DNA of 64,000 bases, taken from contig NZ_JBDZDQ010000004.1 of assembly GCF_040049295.1 (NCBI RefSeq), positions 186,001 to 250,000 of the forward strand, given 5' to 3'. The translations under genes and the position numbers were made by a program. How positions within the stretch are numbered: position 1 is the first letter of the stretch; the number at the start of each line of letters is the position of its first letter. Positions 17,334-26,941 of the stretch are shown piece after piece. The notes beneath the pieces are model-generated. The model was not told the DNA's origin. It searched no databases and saw nothing but the letters and a program-made list of their open reading frames with translations. The DNA is from Sphingomonas sp. KR3-1 (GTDB lineage Bacteria > Pseudomonadota > Alphaproteobacteria > Sphingomonadales > Sphingomonadaceae).

Positions 17334-18242
17334 GTGCAGGGCGATCGGATATTGAAGGGCATCTTGCTGCGGCTGTTCGCGGTCGCCTGCCTCGCGACCA
17401 TGTCTGCGCTGATCAAGCTCGCCGAGGCGCGCGGCGCCGGGCTGGTCGAGACGATGTTCCACCGCCAGCTCTGGGCGGTGCCGCTGGTCACCGCCTGGGT
17501 CGCGGCCGGGCCTGGGCTGGGCTCACTCCGCACCGAACGCTTCGGCGCGCACCTGTCGCGCACCGCGGTGGGGCTGACCGGGATGATCTTCACCTTCGGC
17601 GCGGTGCTGCTGCTGCCGCTCGCCGAGGCGACGACCTTCCAGTTCACCGTGCCGATCTTCGCGACGATCCTGGGCGCGGTGCTGCTGCGCGAGCCGACCG
17701 GCTGGCATCGCTGGGGCGCAGTGCTGGTCGGGTTCGTCGGCGTGCTGATCGTCACCCAGCCGTGGAGCGCGCATATCCCGCCCTTCGGCGCGCTGGTCGG
17801 GCTGCTCGCGGCGCTGTTCGTCGCGATCGTCGCGATCCTGCTGCGCCAGATCGGCAAGACCGAGGCGACGGGCACGACGGTGTTCTATTTCTCCGCGCTC
17901 TCGGTGCCGGTGCTGGGTATCGCCTATGCCTTCCAGCTCAAGGCGCATGATCCGCTCACCTGGGCGATGCTGGTCGGGATCGGGCTGATCGGCGGCGTCG
18001 GCCAGCTCGCGCTCACCGGATCGGTGAAGCACGCGCCGGTGAGCGCGGTGGTGCCGATGGACTATTCGAGCCTGATCTGGGGCACGCTCTATGGCTGGGC
18101 GATCTTCGGGATGTGGCCGAGCGGCTGGACCTGGCTGGGCGCGCCGGTGATCATCGCCAGCGGGCTCTACATCGTGTGGCGCGAGCGGATGCGCGGCATC
18201 CCCGAGCCGGCGGCGACCGGGGCGGAGATGGAGCCGGTCTAG
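17334..18242 (+). CDS. EamA/DMT-superfamily transporter
   Basis: A 302-residue inner-membrane protein with about ten hydrophobic segments in two repeated EamA halves. The halves are recognisable by the LLPLAEATTFQFTVPIFATI-type segment and the matching VSAVVPMDYSSLIWG in the second. Members export metabolites; the substrate is not predictable. I chose the GTG at 17334, since no ATG precedes the first helix; TTG at 17352 is an alternative. The gene ends in a 4-bp convergent overlap with the methyltransferase. Confidence 0.85.
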   Translation: MQGDRILKGILLRLFAVACLATMSALIKLAEARGAGLVETMFHRQLWAVPLVTAWVAAGPGLGSLRTERFGAHLSRTAVGLTGMIFTFGAVLLLPLAEATTFQFTVPIFATILGAVLLREPTGWHRWGAVLVGFVGVLIVTQPWSAHIPPFGALVGLLAALFVAIVAILLRQIGKTEATGTTVFYFSALSVPVLGIAYAFQLKAHDPLTWAMLVGIGLIGGVGQLALTGSVKHAPVSAVVPMDYSSLIWGTLYGWAIFGMWPSGWTWLGAPVIIASGLYIVWRERMRGIPEPAATGAEMEPV

Positions 18243-18820
18243 CCCCGGCGATACACCAGCACGAGGTTGTTCGCCGGCATTTCGACCAGCCGCTCGAGCG
18301 TCAGACCGTGCGGCGCCGCAGCATCGGTCACCTCCTCGACGAAGCGCAGCCCGAAGCGCGCGTCCTTGTCCTTGAGCCACAGCTCGAACTGCTCGTTCGA
18401 CGGCGCGGTCTCGACGCCGTGGCGGCGATAGGGGCCGTAAAGGATCAGCGGGCCGCCTGCGGACAGCGCCCGCCCCGCCCCGGCGAGCAGGCCGAGCGTC
18501 GCTTCCCACGGGCTGATATGCACCATGTTGATGCACAGGACCGCGTCGGCGACGGGGAAGTCGCCGCGCGCCGCGTCGATCGCCAGCGGCGCACGGACAT
18601 TGGCGATCCCGTCGCTCCACGCCGCGATCGAAGCGAGCGATTCCGCGTCCGGATCGCTCGGCTGCCAATCCAGCGCCGGGAAGCGCGCGGCAAAGGCGGC
18701 GACATGCTCGCCGGTGCCGCTGGCGATCTCCAGCACCAGGCCGGCGAGTGGCAATATCTCGGCCAGCACCGCCGCGATCGGATCGCGGTTGCGTTCCGTC
18801 GCGGGGGCGTGGCGCTTCAT
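18239..18820 (-). CDS. DUF938 SAM-dependent methyltransferase-like protein
   Basis: A 193-residue class I methyltransferase fold of the DUF938 family. The SAM motif I is LVLEIASGTGEHVAAFAARF and the family segment is CINMVHISPWEATLGLL, with LYGPYRRHG later. The substrate is unknown. I chose the ATG at 18820, which overlaps the stop of the upstream membrane protein as ATGA. Confidence 0.88.
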   Translation of the reverse strand: MKRHAPATERNRDPIAAVLAEILPLAGLVLEIASGTGEHVAAFAARFPALDWQPSDPDAESLASIAAWSDGIANVRAPLAIDAARGDFPVADAVLCINMVHISPWEATLGLLAGAGRALSAGGPLILYGPYRRHGVETAPSNEQFELWLKDKDARFGLRFVEEVTDAAAPHGLTLERLVEMPANNLVLVYRRG

Positions 18821-19326
18821 GCCGCGCGCGCTTCCTCGAGCAGACGGCGGCCGCGCAGGTACATCTCGACGCGCATCATCGTGAAGGTGCCGAGCGCGAG
18901 CATGCCGAACGCCTGGGTGACCAGCGCGAGATCGAAGTGCAACGCCGAGCCCTCGACCTGCGCGCCCATCTTGAGCGCGATCAGCACGACGATGAAGAGC
19001 AGCCCGGCCATCGAGGCCTTCTGGTTGAGCCGGTGCGTTTCCGGATCGACTGCGATATGCATCAGCCTGCCGCGCTGCCAGCCAAGCGCACAGCCGACCG
19101 CCAGCGCGACGGCGCACACCGCCCAGCCCAGCGGACTCGGCAGCCCGCGCGTGAACAGCAGGGCGACGAGCACCGCATAGACCGCCGGGACGATCCACAG
19201 CTGCTCGAGCTTGAGCGGGCGCATCTGCGACATGCGCCGCATGCGCAGGAACAGCACCAGCGCGATGACCACGCCGGTGATTGCGTACTGGATGAACGGA
19301 TTGGGATGACCAGGCTGAACGTGCAT
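18817..19326 (-). CDS. CcdC/DUF1453-like membrane protein
   Basis: A 169-residue polytopic membrane protein with roughly five hydrophobic segments, starting after MHVQPGHPNPFIQYAITGVVIALVLFLRMRRM. Composition and layout resemble the CcdC (DUF1453) family, whose role is unclear. The ATG at 19326 was chosen because the longer frame upstream is not preceded by any signal. It is coupled to the DUF938 gene. Confidence 0.65.
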   Translation of the reverse strand: MHVQPGHPNPFIQYAITGVVIALVLFLRMRRMSQMRPLKLEQLWIVPAVYAVLVALLFTRGLPSPLGWAVCAVALAVGCALGWQRGRLMHIAVDPETHRLNQKASMAGLLFIVVLIALKMGAQVEGSALHFDLALVTQAFGMLALGTFTMMRVEMYLRGRRLLEEARAA

Positions 19327-19435
19327 TTGCGACTCCCCCGAGTTTCGAGGCGGCTTATATCCACAACACAGTGACTTGCGCCAGACGGCTTGCACGGGCA
19401 CGCGCACCGGTCCATCAAGCCGGCCGGGAGGGCGC

Positions 19436-19909
19436 ATGCAGATCGAACAGGATAGCGCCGGCGTGAAGTTCGCCCCGCCCGCGGCCTTTGTCGGCGCGCT
19501 GGTTGCGGGGCTGGTGCTCGGCAAGGTCGTCGGCAGCCCCGGGCTGCCGCTGCATGAATCGACCGAGCGCGGCATCGGCTGGCTGGCCGTGATCCTGGGC
19601 GTCGGCATCGTCTTCTCGGCGATCGGGCTGTTCCGCGCGGCGGGCACCGATCCCCAGCCGTGGAAGCGCTCGACCGCGCTCGTCACCGACGGTGTCTATC
19701 GCTGGTCGCGCAACCCGATGTATTTCGGCATGGCGCTCGCCTATGCCGGCATCGCGGTCTGGATGGACAGCCTGGTCTCGCTGCTGCTGCTTATCCCGCT
19801 GGTGATCGTGATCCAGAAGGAAGTGATCGAGCGAGAGGAGGCCTATCTCGCCGGCAAGTTCGGCGCGCGCTACCTGGCCTACAAGTCCGCCGTCCGCCGC
19901 TGGGTCTAG
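19436..19909 (+). CDS. Isoprenylcysteine methyltransferase-like membrane protein
   Basis: A 157-residue integral membrane protein of the ICMT/PEMT-like family. The family C-terminal pattern is clear: GVYRWSRNPMYFGMALAYAG, then a hydrophobic span and EREEAYLAGKFGARYLAYK. Bacterial members are predicted SAM-dependent methyltransferases of unknown substrate. I chose the ATG at 19436; the frame opens at 19376 but the added residues are not conserved-looking. Confidence 0.85.
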   Translation: MQIEQDSAGVKFAPPAAFVGALVAGLVLGKVVGSPGLPLHESTERGIGWLAVILGVGIVFSAIGLFRAAGTDPQPWKRSTALVTDGVYRWSRNPMYFGMALAYAGIAVWMDSLVSLLLLIPLVIVIQKEVIEREEAYLAGKFGARYLAYKSAVRRWV

Positions 19910-20220
19910 GGCCGGCGCGGATAGTCGCCGCGCACCGCGATGCAATAGCGCAGGTGCGGACCTGGCGCCGCCTTGCGCAGGTCGGGAATCGCGAAATTGG
20001 TCCTGCCGTCGCCGCCATAGGTGGGGCCGAGGATCGAATAGAGCACTTCATAATTGCGGACCGGCAGGATCCGGCCGTCGGCGTCGAGCCAATGCTCGGG
20101 GCAGAAGCTCCCCGAGAAGAGCATCACTTCGCCGACAAAGGGGTCCGGGCCCGCCAGCGCCGGCGTGGAGACGGTAGCAGCGGCGGTGACGATGGCGGCC
20201 GTGAGCAGCGCATGTTTCAT
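19906..20220 (-). CDS. Exported phage-tail-collar-domain protein
   Basis: A 104-residue protein consisting of a signal peptide (MKHALLTAAIVTAAATVSTPALA) and a single tail-collar domain. The diagnostic sequence is FVGEVMLFSGSFCPEHWLDA followed by LYSILGPTYGGDGRTNFAIPDL. Such domains occur in phage tail fibres and in bacterial microcystin-dependent-type proteins. No phage genes are nearby, so a host exported protein is likely. It overlaps the convergent ICMT-like gene by 4 bp. Confidence 0.82.
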   Translation of the reverse strand: MKHALLTAAIVTAAATVSTPALAGPDPFVGEVMLFSGSFCPEHWLDADGRILPVRNYEVLYSILGPTYGGDGRTNFAIPDLRKAAPGPHLRYCIAVRGDYPRRP

Positions 20221-20349
20221 GTCGAGTTCCCCTTGATCCTGCGCCGGACAGGCTGCCCCGGCGCTGGGCCGGCGCGCAAACCCGATTTGGTCGGTTCCGG
20301 TGCATCCGGCGGGCAATGAACGAAGCCGCGCCCGGCACGTTGACTGCGC

Positions 20350-21264
20350 ATGGCCGCGATCTCCTTCCCCGAACCCATGCTCCGCCGCATCGGCGCCGCC
20401 GCCGGCGAGATGATGGGCACCGCGCCCGGCATGGACTTCGATTTCGCCGCGCCGGCGGGCGAAGCCGCGCTGCTCCCCTCGGACTCGGTGTCGTGGCGGG
20501 TGTTCAAGAACCCGGTCACCCTGTTCATCGGCGGCGTCGCCGCGGTGCTGCTCGAGCTGGCGGAGCCCGGCGTGCGCGACGGCGTGTGGCAGCATTCGAA
20601 CTTCCGCACCGATGCGCTCACCCGGCTGCGCCGCACCGGGCTTGCCGCGATGATGAGCGTCTATGGCCCGAGGAGCCGCGCCGAGGCGATGATCCGGGGC
20701 GTGGTCCGCGCGCACGAGCGCGTCACCGGCACCACCAGCGAAGGCACGCCCTATCGCGCCAACGATCCCGTGCTGCTCGACTGGGTGCAGGCGACCGCGT
20801 CCTATGGCTTCATCCGCGCCTATCACGCCTATGCCGAGACGCTGAGCTATCGCGAGCGCGACAGCGCGCTGGCCGAGGGCGCGGTGGTGGCGCGGCTCTA
20901 TGGCGCGACCGGCGCGCCGACCAGCGAGGCGAAGATGGCGGCGATGTTCGCCCGGATGGACGCGCGGCTGGTGCCCTCGCCGATCATCGCCGAGTTCCTC
21001 GAGATCATGCGCACGGTGCCGGCGCTGCCCTGGGTCGCGCGGCCGTTCCAGCGGATGCTGCTGCGCGCCGCGGTCTCGCTGCTGCCCGACGCGCTGATCG
21101 CGCGGCTCGACCTGGAGGAATGGCGGCTGCGCGAGCATGAGCGCCGCATCGTGCGGCTGGTCGCCAGGCTAGCCGACCGGGTGCCGCTGCTCGAGGCGCC
21201 GCCGGCCAAGGCGAGCGAACGGGTCGGGCTGCCGGCCGACTGGCTGTGGCAGCGGCACCGCTGA
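20350..21264 (+). CDS. DUF2236/MpaB-like oxygenase family protein
   Basis: A 304-residue helical protein of the DUF2236 (rubber oxygenase Lcp/MpaB-like) family. It contains the typical WRVFKNPVTLFIGGVAAVLLELAEPGV start of the family, HSNF, the arginine in RLRRTG and the acidic/His region LLDWVQATASYGFIRAYHAY. Some members bind haem; the reaction here is unknown. A terminator-like repeat follows the stop. Confidence 0.85.
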   Translation: MAAISFPEPMLRRIGAAAGEMMGTAPGMDFDFAAPAGEAALLPSDSVSWRVFKNPVTLFIGGVAAVLLELAEPGVRDGVWQHSNFRTDALTRLRRTGLAAMMSVYGPRSRAEAMIRGVVRAHERVTGTTSEGTPYRANDPVLLDWVQATASYGFIRAYHAYAETLSYRERDSALAEGAVVARLYGATGAPTSEAKMAAMFARMDARLVPSPIIAEFLEIMRTVPALPWVARPFQRMLLRAAVSLLPDALIARLDLEEWRLREHERRIVRLVARLADRVPLLEAPPAKASERVGLPADWLWQRHR

Positions 21265-21272
21265 CGACTAAG

Positions 21273-21420
21273 CCCCTCTCCTTCCTCCCCTTCTCCCGTT
21301 GGGAGAAGGAGGGGCCCGCCGCCCGCAAGGCGTGGGAGGGTGAGGGTGAACGCCCCTCAGGCCGTGCCGCTCATGGAGCGCTCGCCCTCACCCAACCCTC
21401 TCCCAAAGGGAGAGGGCTTT
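21273..21420. terminator. Palindromic repeat, bidirectional terminator
   Basis: Two strong hairpins fill the gap between the convergent DUF2236 gene and gcvPB. CTTCTCCC-GTT-GGGAGAAG (21290-21308) is one; CCCTCTCCC-AAA-GGGAGAGGG followed by CTTTT (21397-21420) is the other. The second has a T-run for the plus strand. The sequences resemble the CCCTCTCCC/TTGGGTGAGGG repeats common in high-GC genomes and distantly the elements at 3314 and 6612. Confidence 0.75.
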
Positions 21421-21429
21421 TGAGGTGGC

Positions 21430-23004
21430 TTACTCCGCAGCTTCCGCCTTTGCCGGGGCCTTCCACGCGAGCACCGGCTTGCGCGCGGCGAGCGTCTCGT
21501 CGAGGCGGCGGCGCGGCGCGAAGTGCGGGGCGGTCTTGATCGTCGGGTCGCCGTTCTTGGCGCGGGCTGCCACGCTGCGGAACGCGCCGATGAACTGGTC
21601 GAGCGTCGCCTTCGACTCGGTCTCGGTCGGCTCCACCAGCATCGCGCCGTGGACGACGAGCGGGAAGTACACCGTCATCGGGTGATAGCCCTCGTCGATC
21701 AGCCCCTTGGCGATGTCGATCGTCGAGATGCCTTCCGGCAGGCCGCGGTCGCTGAAGATCGCCTCGTGCATGCACGGTCCGTATTTGGCGAAGGGAGCCT
21801 CGAGCACGTCTTCCATCGAGCGCAGGATATAGTTGGCGTTGAGCACCGAATCCTCGGCGACCTGACGGAGACCGTCCGCGCCGTGGCTGAGGATGTAGGT
21901 CAGCGCCCGCGTGAACATTCCCATCTGGCCGTTAAAGGCGGTCATGCGGCCGAAGGTGCCGGCATGATGCTCGCCCGCAGTCTCTTCCTCGACGAGGTGG
22001 AACTTGTCGCCCTGCTTCTCGACAAACGGCAGCGGCGCATAGGGTGCCAGCGCCGCCGACAGCACGACCGGGCCCGAGCCCGGGCCGCCGCCGCCATGCG
22101 GGGTCGAGAAGGTCTTGTGCAGGTTGATGTGCATCGCATCGACGCCGAGATCGCCCGGGCGGACCCGGCCGACGATCGCGTTGAAATTGGCGCCGTCGCA
22201 ATAGACATAGCCGCCCGCCGCGTGGACCGCGTCCGAGATCGCCTTCATCTCGCGCTCGAACAGGCCGCAGGTATTGGGGTTGGTGATCATCACGCCGGCG
22301 ATGTCCGGCCCCAGCCGCGCCTTGAGCGCCTCCAGGTCGACACGGCCGTCCTCGGTGGCGGGGATGTCCTCGACCGAGAAGCCGGCGAACGCGGCGGTCG
22401 CCGGGTTGGTGCCGTGCGCGCTGGTCGGCACGAGCAGGATCTTGCGGTCCTGCTGGCCCTGCGCGTCGAGCGCCGAGCGGATCGCCAGGATGCCGCAGAG
22501 CTCGCCATGCGCGCCGGCCTTGGGGCTCATCGCCACCGCCTGCATGCCGGTCAGCGTGATCAGCCAGTGGGCGAGCTGGTCGATGACCTCGAGCGCGCCC
22601 TGCACCGTGTCGACGGGAGCGAGCGGGTGGATATCGGCGAAGCCCGGCAGGCGCGCCATGCGCTCGTTGAGGCGCGGATTGTGCTTCATCGTGCACGAGC
22701 CGAGCGGGAACAGGCCCAGGTCGATCGCGTAGTTCTGGCGGCTGAGGCGGGTATAGTGGCGCACCGTCTCGGGCTCGGACAGGCCGGGCAGGCCGATCTC
22801 GGCATCACGGGTCAGGCCGCCGAGGCGCGACTTGGCCTGCGGCACCTCGCCGAAATCGACGCCCGTGGTTTCGGACGAACCGATCTCGAAGATGAGCGCT
22901 TCCTCGAGCATCAGCGCGCGATTGCCGGTGAAGGTCGAGAGGTCGCTGGCCTCGCCGGCCTGCGGGGTGGTCGGGCGCCAGCCGGACTGGTTGATCGTGC
23001 TCAT
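21430..23004 (-). CDS. gcvPB: Glycine dehydrogenase (P-protein) subunit 2
   Basis: A 524-residue PLP-dependent C-terminal half of the split P-protein, which decarboxylates glycine and passes the aminomethyl group to GcvH. The PLP-binding lysine is Lys297 in [17 protein letters not shown]. Other family segments are [20 protein letters not shown] and [13 protein letters not shown]. It overlaps gcvPA as ATGA and is the last gene of the glycine cleavage operon. Confidence 0.97.
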   Translation of the reverse strand: MSTINQSGWRPTTPQAGEASDLSTFTGNRALMLEEALIFEIGSSETTGVDFGEVPQAKSRLGGLTRDAEIGLPGLSEPETVRHYTRLSRQNYAIDLGLFPLGSCTMKHNPRLNERMARLPGFADIHPLAPVDTVQGALEVIDQLAHWLITLTGMQAVAMSPKAGAHGELCGILAIRSALDAQGQQDRKILLVPTSAHGTNPATAAFAGFSVEDIPATEDGRVDLEALKARLGPDIAGVMITNPNTCGLFEREMKAISDAVHAAGGYVYCDGANFNAIVGRVRPGDLGVDAMHINLHKTFSTPHGGGGPGSGPVVLSAALAPYAPLPFVEKQGDKFHLVEEETAGEHHAGTFGRMTAFNGQMGMFTRALTYILSHGADGLRQVAEDSVLNANYILRSMEDVLEAPFAKYGPCMHEAIFSDRGLPEGISTIDIAKGLIDEGYHPMTVYFPLVVHGAMLVEPTETESKATLDQFIGAFRSVAARAKNGDPTIKTAPHFAPRRRLDETLAARKPVLAWKAPAKAEAAE

Positions 23005-24359
23005 GCCAGCACCTCCTGGAGCGCGGAGGCAAGCGTCTCGACGTCCTCCGAAGTAGTGGTTTCGGTGACCGCGACGATCAGGCCGGTGCCAAGATCCGCG
23101 GCCGAAGGATACAGTCGGCCGAGGGAGACGCCTGCGAGGATGCCCTGCTCGGCCAGCGTGCGAACCACCGGGCGCGCTTCCTTCGACAACTTAAGGGTAA
23201 ACTCGTTGAAGAAGGTCGGGGTGACCAGCTCGACCCCCGGCACCTGGGCCAGGCGATCGGCGGCGGCCGAGGCGCCGGCATGGTTGATCGCGGCGAGCTG
23301 GCGCAAGCCCTTCTCGCCGAGCAGCGTCATGTGCACCGACATGGCCAGCGCACACAGCACCGAGCTGGTGCAGATGTTCGAGGTCGCCTTCTCGCGGCGG
23401 ATATGCTGCTCGCGGGTGGAGAGCGTCAGCACATAGCCGCGCTTGCCCTCGGCATCCTGGGTCTCGCCGCACAGGCGGCCCGGCATCTGGCGGACCAGCT
23501 TCTCCGAGCAGGCGAACAGGCCCACATAAGGCCCGCCAAACTGCAGGCCGACGCCGAGCGACTGGCCCTCGCCCACCACGATGTCCGCGCCCATCTCGCC
23601 GGGCGAGCGGATCGCGCCCAGCGCCACCGGCTCGGTGACGACGGCGACGAGCAGCGCCTTCTTCGCATGCGCGGCTTCGGCGAGCTTGGAGAGATCGGCG
23701 ATGCGGCCGAGAATGTCGGGATACTGGACCACGACGCAGCTGGTATCGTCGTCGATCTGGGCGATCAGGTCGTCGGTGTCGGACGTCGGCGACAGCGTCG
23801 GAACCGCGGTGACGAGCTGGTCACCGGTGAACTTGGCCATCGTCTCGGCGACCGAGACATAATGCGGGTGCAGGCCGCCCGAGAGGATCGCCTTGCCGCG
23901 CTTGGTGACGCGCCGCGCCATGGTGATGGCTTCCCAGCACGCGGTCGAGCCGTCGTACATCGAGGCGTTCGCGACGTCGCAGCCGAGCAGGCGCGCGACC
24001 TGCGACTGGAACTCGAACATCATCTGCAGCGTGCCCTGCGCGATCTCGGGCTGGTAGGGCGTATAGGCGGTGAGGAACTCGCCGCGCTGGATGAGATGGT
24101 CGACGCTCGCCGGCACGTGGTGGCGATAGGCGCCGGCGCCGAGGAAGAAGGGCGCGGCCCCCGCGGCGAGATTCTTCGCCGCCAGCCGGATCATGTGGCG
24201 TTCGACCGCGAGTTCGCTCGCGTGCATCGGCAGGCCGGCGATCGGGCCTTCGAGCACGGCGCTCGCGGGGACGTCGGCGAACAGGTCGTCGATCGACTTG
24301 GCGCCGATGACGCCGAGCATCGCCTCGCGGTCGGGCTGGGTAAGGGGAAGGTAGCGCAT
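23001..24359 (-). CDS. gcvPA: Glycine dehydrogenase (P-protein) subunit 1
   Basis: The 452-residue N-terminal half of the split glycine decarboxylase. Family segments include [18 protein letters not shown] at the start, [36 protein letters not shown] and [16 protein letters not shown]. It forms an alpha2beta2 complex with GcvPB. It is separated from the lipoprotein gene upstream by 10 bp, so the whole block is one transcript from the riboswitch. Confidence 0.97.
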   Translation of the reverse strand: MRYLPLTQPDREAMLGVIGAKSIDDLFADVPASAVLEGPIAGLPMHASELAVERHMIRLAAKNLAAGAAPFFLGAGAYRHHVPASVDHLIQRGEFLTAYTPYQPEIAQGTLQMMFEFQSQVARLLGCDVANASMYDGSTACWEAITMARRVTKRGKAILSGGLHPHYVSVAETMAKFTGDQLVTAVPTLSPTSDTDDLIAQIDDDTSCVVVQYPDILGRIADLSKLAEAAHAKKALLVAVVTEPVALGAIRSPGEMGADIVVGEGQSLGVGLQFGGPYVGLFACSEKLVRQMPGRLCGETQDAEGKRGYVLTLSTREQHIRREKATSNICTSSVLCALAMSVHMTLLGEKGLRQLAAINHAGASAAADRLAQVPGVELVTPTFFNEFTLKLSKEARPVVRTLAEQGILAGVSLGRLYPSAADLGTGLIVAVTETTTSEDVETLASALQEVLA

Positions 24360-24369
24360 CAGGGCCTTC

Positions 24370-24795
24370 TCATTTGGTTTTGGTGGGCGACCAGGGCTGG
24401 ATGTCGGTGGGCTCGATGCCGGCGGAGCGATCGGTGCCGCCTGCGCCGGTGCAGGTATCCTTGGCGACGGTGCCGGTGATCACGACATAACTATGTTGAA
24501 GCGGCGCGGCCTTGCGGTCGAAAGCCTCTTCGCCGCCGATACCGATGCTCGCATCTGGTTCGGCCAGCTTGCCGCGATCCTTCGCGCCGGCGGCGAACGC
24601 CGCATCGTAGCGCGCCTTTTCCGCGTAGAGGTGGCAGTCATAACCCGCGCATTCGCCGAGATAGCCGGCGAGCTGGACCGGCTTGCCCTTGAGCGCCTCG
24701 CACCGGGCGAGATAGCTTTCTACCGTCAACGCCTTCTGCCCACCGCAACCGGCGAGCAGGGCCGCGAGGGCGCCAAGGGCAAGCGGCCGAATCAC
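24370..24795 (-). CDS. Lipoprotein of unknown function inside gcv operon
   Basis: A 141-residue predicted lipoprotein with lipobox LAALLAGC near residue 17. The mature part has four further cysteines, including [19 protein letters not shown] and DTCTGAGG, and an acidic middle region. I recognise no family. I chose the GTG at 24793-24795 because it overlaps the gcvH stop as GTGA, making it translationally coupled. Its position between gcvH and gcvPA, under the glycine riboswitch, suggests that expression follows glycine, but any role in glycine metabolism is inference. Confidence 0.75.
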   Translation of the reverse strand: MIRPLALGALAALLAGCGGQKALTVESYLARCEALKGKPVQLAGYLGECAGYDCHLYAEKARYDAAFAAGAKDRGKLAEPDASIGIGGEEAFDRKAAPLQHSYVVITGTVAKDTCTGAGGTDRSAGIEPTDIQPWSPTKTK

Positions 24796-25163
24796 AGCTT
24801 CGAGACGTAGTCCTGGTAGGCGCTGTCGTTCATCAGGCTTTCCAGCTCGCTCGGATCGCTGAGGGTGAGCTTGAAGAACCAGCCTTCGCCCTCGGGGTCC
24901 TCGTTGACCAGCGCGGGATTGTCGGCGAGCGCCTCGTTGCCCTCGATGACGGTGCCCGAGACCGGCGCGTAGACGTCGGACGCGGCCTTGACCGACTCCA
25001 CGACGGCGGCGTCGTCGCCCTTGCTCACTTCCTTGCCCTCGTCCGGGGTCTCGACGAACACGATGTCGCCGAGCTGGCTCTGGGCATAGTCGGTGATGCC
25101 GACCGTCGCGGTGTCGCCGTCGACGTCGATCCACTCATGATCTTCGGTGAAATAGCGGCTCAT
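24792..25163 (-). CDS. gcvH: Glycine cleavage system H protein
   Basis: A 123-residue lipoyl carrier protein that shuttles the aminomethyl group between P-, T- and L-proteins. The lipoylated lysine is Lys59 in [21 protein letters not shown] near the N terminus and [16 protein letters not shown] are typical. It shares one base with the end of gcvT (TGATG). Confidence 0.98.
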   Translation of the reverse strand: MSRYFTEDHEWIDVDGDTATVGITDYAQSQLGDIVFVETPDEGKEVSKGDDAAVVESVKAASDVYAPVSGTVIEGNEALADNPALVNEDPEGEGWFFKLTLSDPSELESLMNDSAYQDYVSKL

Positions 25164-26329
25164 CAGGCTCCCTTTCTGACGTATTTGTGGGCGACGAAGG
25201 GCATCTTCACGACCTCCGCCGAATGGATCTTGCCGCGCTGGGCAAGGGTGATCTTGGTGCCGGGCTCGGCCGAAGCGGCGGGCACATAGGCCATCGCGAT
25301 CGGCTGCTGCAGCGTCGGCGCGAAGCCGCCCGAGGTGACCTTGCCGACCTCGTTGCCCTCGGCGTCGAGGACCAGGCCGCCCTCGCGGACCGGCTGGCGC
25401 CCCTCGACGACCAGGCCGACGCGCTTGAGGATCGGGCCCTGCTCGCGCTCGAGCATGATGCGGGCATGGCCGGGGAAGCCGCCTTCCTCGCGCCGGCGCT
25501 TCTTGAGCGCGAAGCCGAGCTGGGCGGAAACCGGGGTGGTCTCGGTATCGAGGTCATGGCCGTAGAGCGGCAGGTCCGCCTCGAGCCGCAGCGAATCGCG
25601 GGCGCCCAGGCCGATCGGCTTGACCTCGGGCTGCGCGGTGAGCGCGTCGGCGAGTGCTGCGGCCGCTTCGGCAGGTACCGAGATCTCGAACCCGTCCTCG
25701 CCGGTATAGCCCGAGCGGCTGATCCACAGCTCATGGCCCTGCCAGCCGAACGCGGCGCCCTGCATGAAGACCAGCGCCGAGACGCCGGGGATCACCCGCT
25801 CGAGCGCGGTCGCCGCCTCCGGCCCCTGAAGGGCGAGCAGGGCGTGATCCTCCATGTGGTTCATGCCGATCTCGTCGGGCAGGAACTCGCGGAAATGGGC
25901 GATGTCGTCCCATTTGCAGGCGCCGTTGACGACCATGTAGACGCTGCCGTCGTCGCGGCGGGTGAGCATCAGGTCATCGAGGATGCCGCCATTCTCGGCC
26001 ATCAGCAGCGAATAGACTGGGTGGCTCGGCCTGGCGGCCTGGATGTCGGCCGGCATCAGCGCCTCGAGCGCGGCTTCCACGCCTTCGCCCGAGAAGCTGA
26101 GCTGGCCCATATGGCTGACGTCGAACAGCCCGGCATGCTCGCGCACCCAGAGATGCTCGGCCATGATGCCCTCATACTGGACGGGCATTTCATAACCCGC
26201 GAAGGGGACCATGCGGCCGCCCCGGGCGCGGTGCCACGCATCGAGCGGCAGCTGAAGCAGGGCGTCCTCGCCCTCTGCGGCTTCGGGATCCTGGCCATGG
26301 GGATCCTGGATTGTCTCGCTCATGCGCAT
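25163..26329 (-). CDS. gcvT: Aminomethyltransferase (T-protein)
   Basis: A 388-residue tetrahydrofolate-dependent enzyme that releases ammonia and forms 5,10-methylene-THF. Recognisable segments are [34 protein letters not shown] and [14 protein letters not shown]. It is the first gene of the operon, directly downstream of the glycine riboswitch. The start could be the ATG at 26329 or the in-frame ATG at 26323 (MSETIQD); both are compatible with the leader. Confidence 0.97.
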   Translation of the reverse strand: MRMSETIQDPHGQDPEAAEGEDALLQLPLDAWHRARGGRMVPFAGYEMPVQYEGIMAEHLWVREHAGLFDVSHMGQLSFSGEGVEAALEALMPADIQAARPSHPVYSLLMAENGGILDDLMLTRRDDGSVYMVVNGACKWDDIAHFREFLPDEIGMNHMEDHALLALQGPEAATALERVIPGVSALVFMQGAAFGWQGHELWISRSGYTGEDGFEISVPAEAAAALADALTAQPEVKPIGLGARDSLRLEADLPLYGHDLDTETTPVSAQLGFALKKRRREEGGFPGHARIMLEREQGPILKRVGLVVEGRQPVREGGLVLDAEGNEVGKVTSGGFAPTLQQPIAMAYVPAASAEPGTKITLAQRGKIHSAEVVKMPFVAHKYVRKGA

Positions 26330-26390
26330 GCTCCGGATTCGTGCAGGATACGACGAAGCGGCGCGGAATCCTCGCGCACCGGCCCATCGC

Positions 26391-26565
26391 CCCCTCTGTC
26401 ACGGAACCTGAGAGCTTTCGCCAGCATGCTGGCTTACCCCTTCGGTGGGACGTGGCATCGCCGCGTCCGCTTTCCAGAGTGTCGTGTACGCGCGGTCCCT
26501 GGTGCCTGAGAGATTCCGGGGCGGTTGCTCCTTCGGCGGCAGGTTACCCTGCACTCTCCCGCGCG
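26391..26565 (-). ncRNA. Tandem glycine riboswitch
   Basis: Read on the minus strand, the leader contains two glycine aptamers. The first (about 26565-26498) has GGGAGAGTGCAGGG, CCGAAGGAGCAACCGC and ATCTCTCAGGCACC. The second (about 26483-26391) has ACACTCTGGAAAGC, CACCGAAGGGG and CTCTCAGGTTCCGTGACAGAG. Two aptamers in series joined by a short linker is the classical layout, normally turning on gcv expression at high glycine. It ends about 62 bp before gcvT. Confidence 0.95.
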
Positions 26566-26608
26566 TGCCTGTCGACGGACGCAGCCTTGGCCGCGCCCTC
26601 GATTCGAG

Positions 26609-26941
26609 TCAATCGACGATGAAGAGCTTGGCGCCCGTCGCTGTGGACGAGCGGTGCGCCGCATCGCCGAAGTCGGACACCTGATAGGACATGCCCGCGG
26701 TCAGCCGGGTGCGCCGGCCGTCGCGCAGCTCGCTCTCGATCTCGCCTTCGAGGACCAGCAGCACATGCCCGCGATCGCACCAGTGATCGGCGAGATAGCC
26801 GGGCGAATATTCGACCATCCGCACGCGCAGATCGCCGACGGCGAAGCTTCGCCACCAGGCCATCCCGGTCTCGCCGGGATGCTCGGTGCGCGGAACCTGC
26901 GACCAGTCGGTGGCGGTAAAGGCCAGTTCGGGCAGCTTCAC
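26609..26941 (-). CDS. DHCW-motif cupin-fold protein
   Basis: A 110-residue single-domain cupin. The segment YLADHWCDRGHVLLVLEGEI contains the histidine-rich cupin motif 1 of the small group named for its DHCW-like signature, and a second barrel half follows. It probably binds a metal, but its substrate is unknown. The start overlaps the stop of the upstream lipoprotein gene by 4 bp. Confidence 0.82.
   Translation of the reverse strand: MKLPELAFTATDWSQVPRTEHPGETGMAWWRSFAVGDLRVRMVEYSPGYLADHWCDRGHVLLVLEGEIESELRDGRRTRLTAGMSYQVSDFGDAAHRSSTATGAKLFIVD

Noticed and set aside
19906..20220. Prophage remnant
   Set aside because: No integrase, terminase, capsid or other tail genes surround the collar-domain gene, and its signal peptide argues for a host exported protein.
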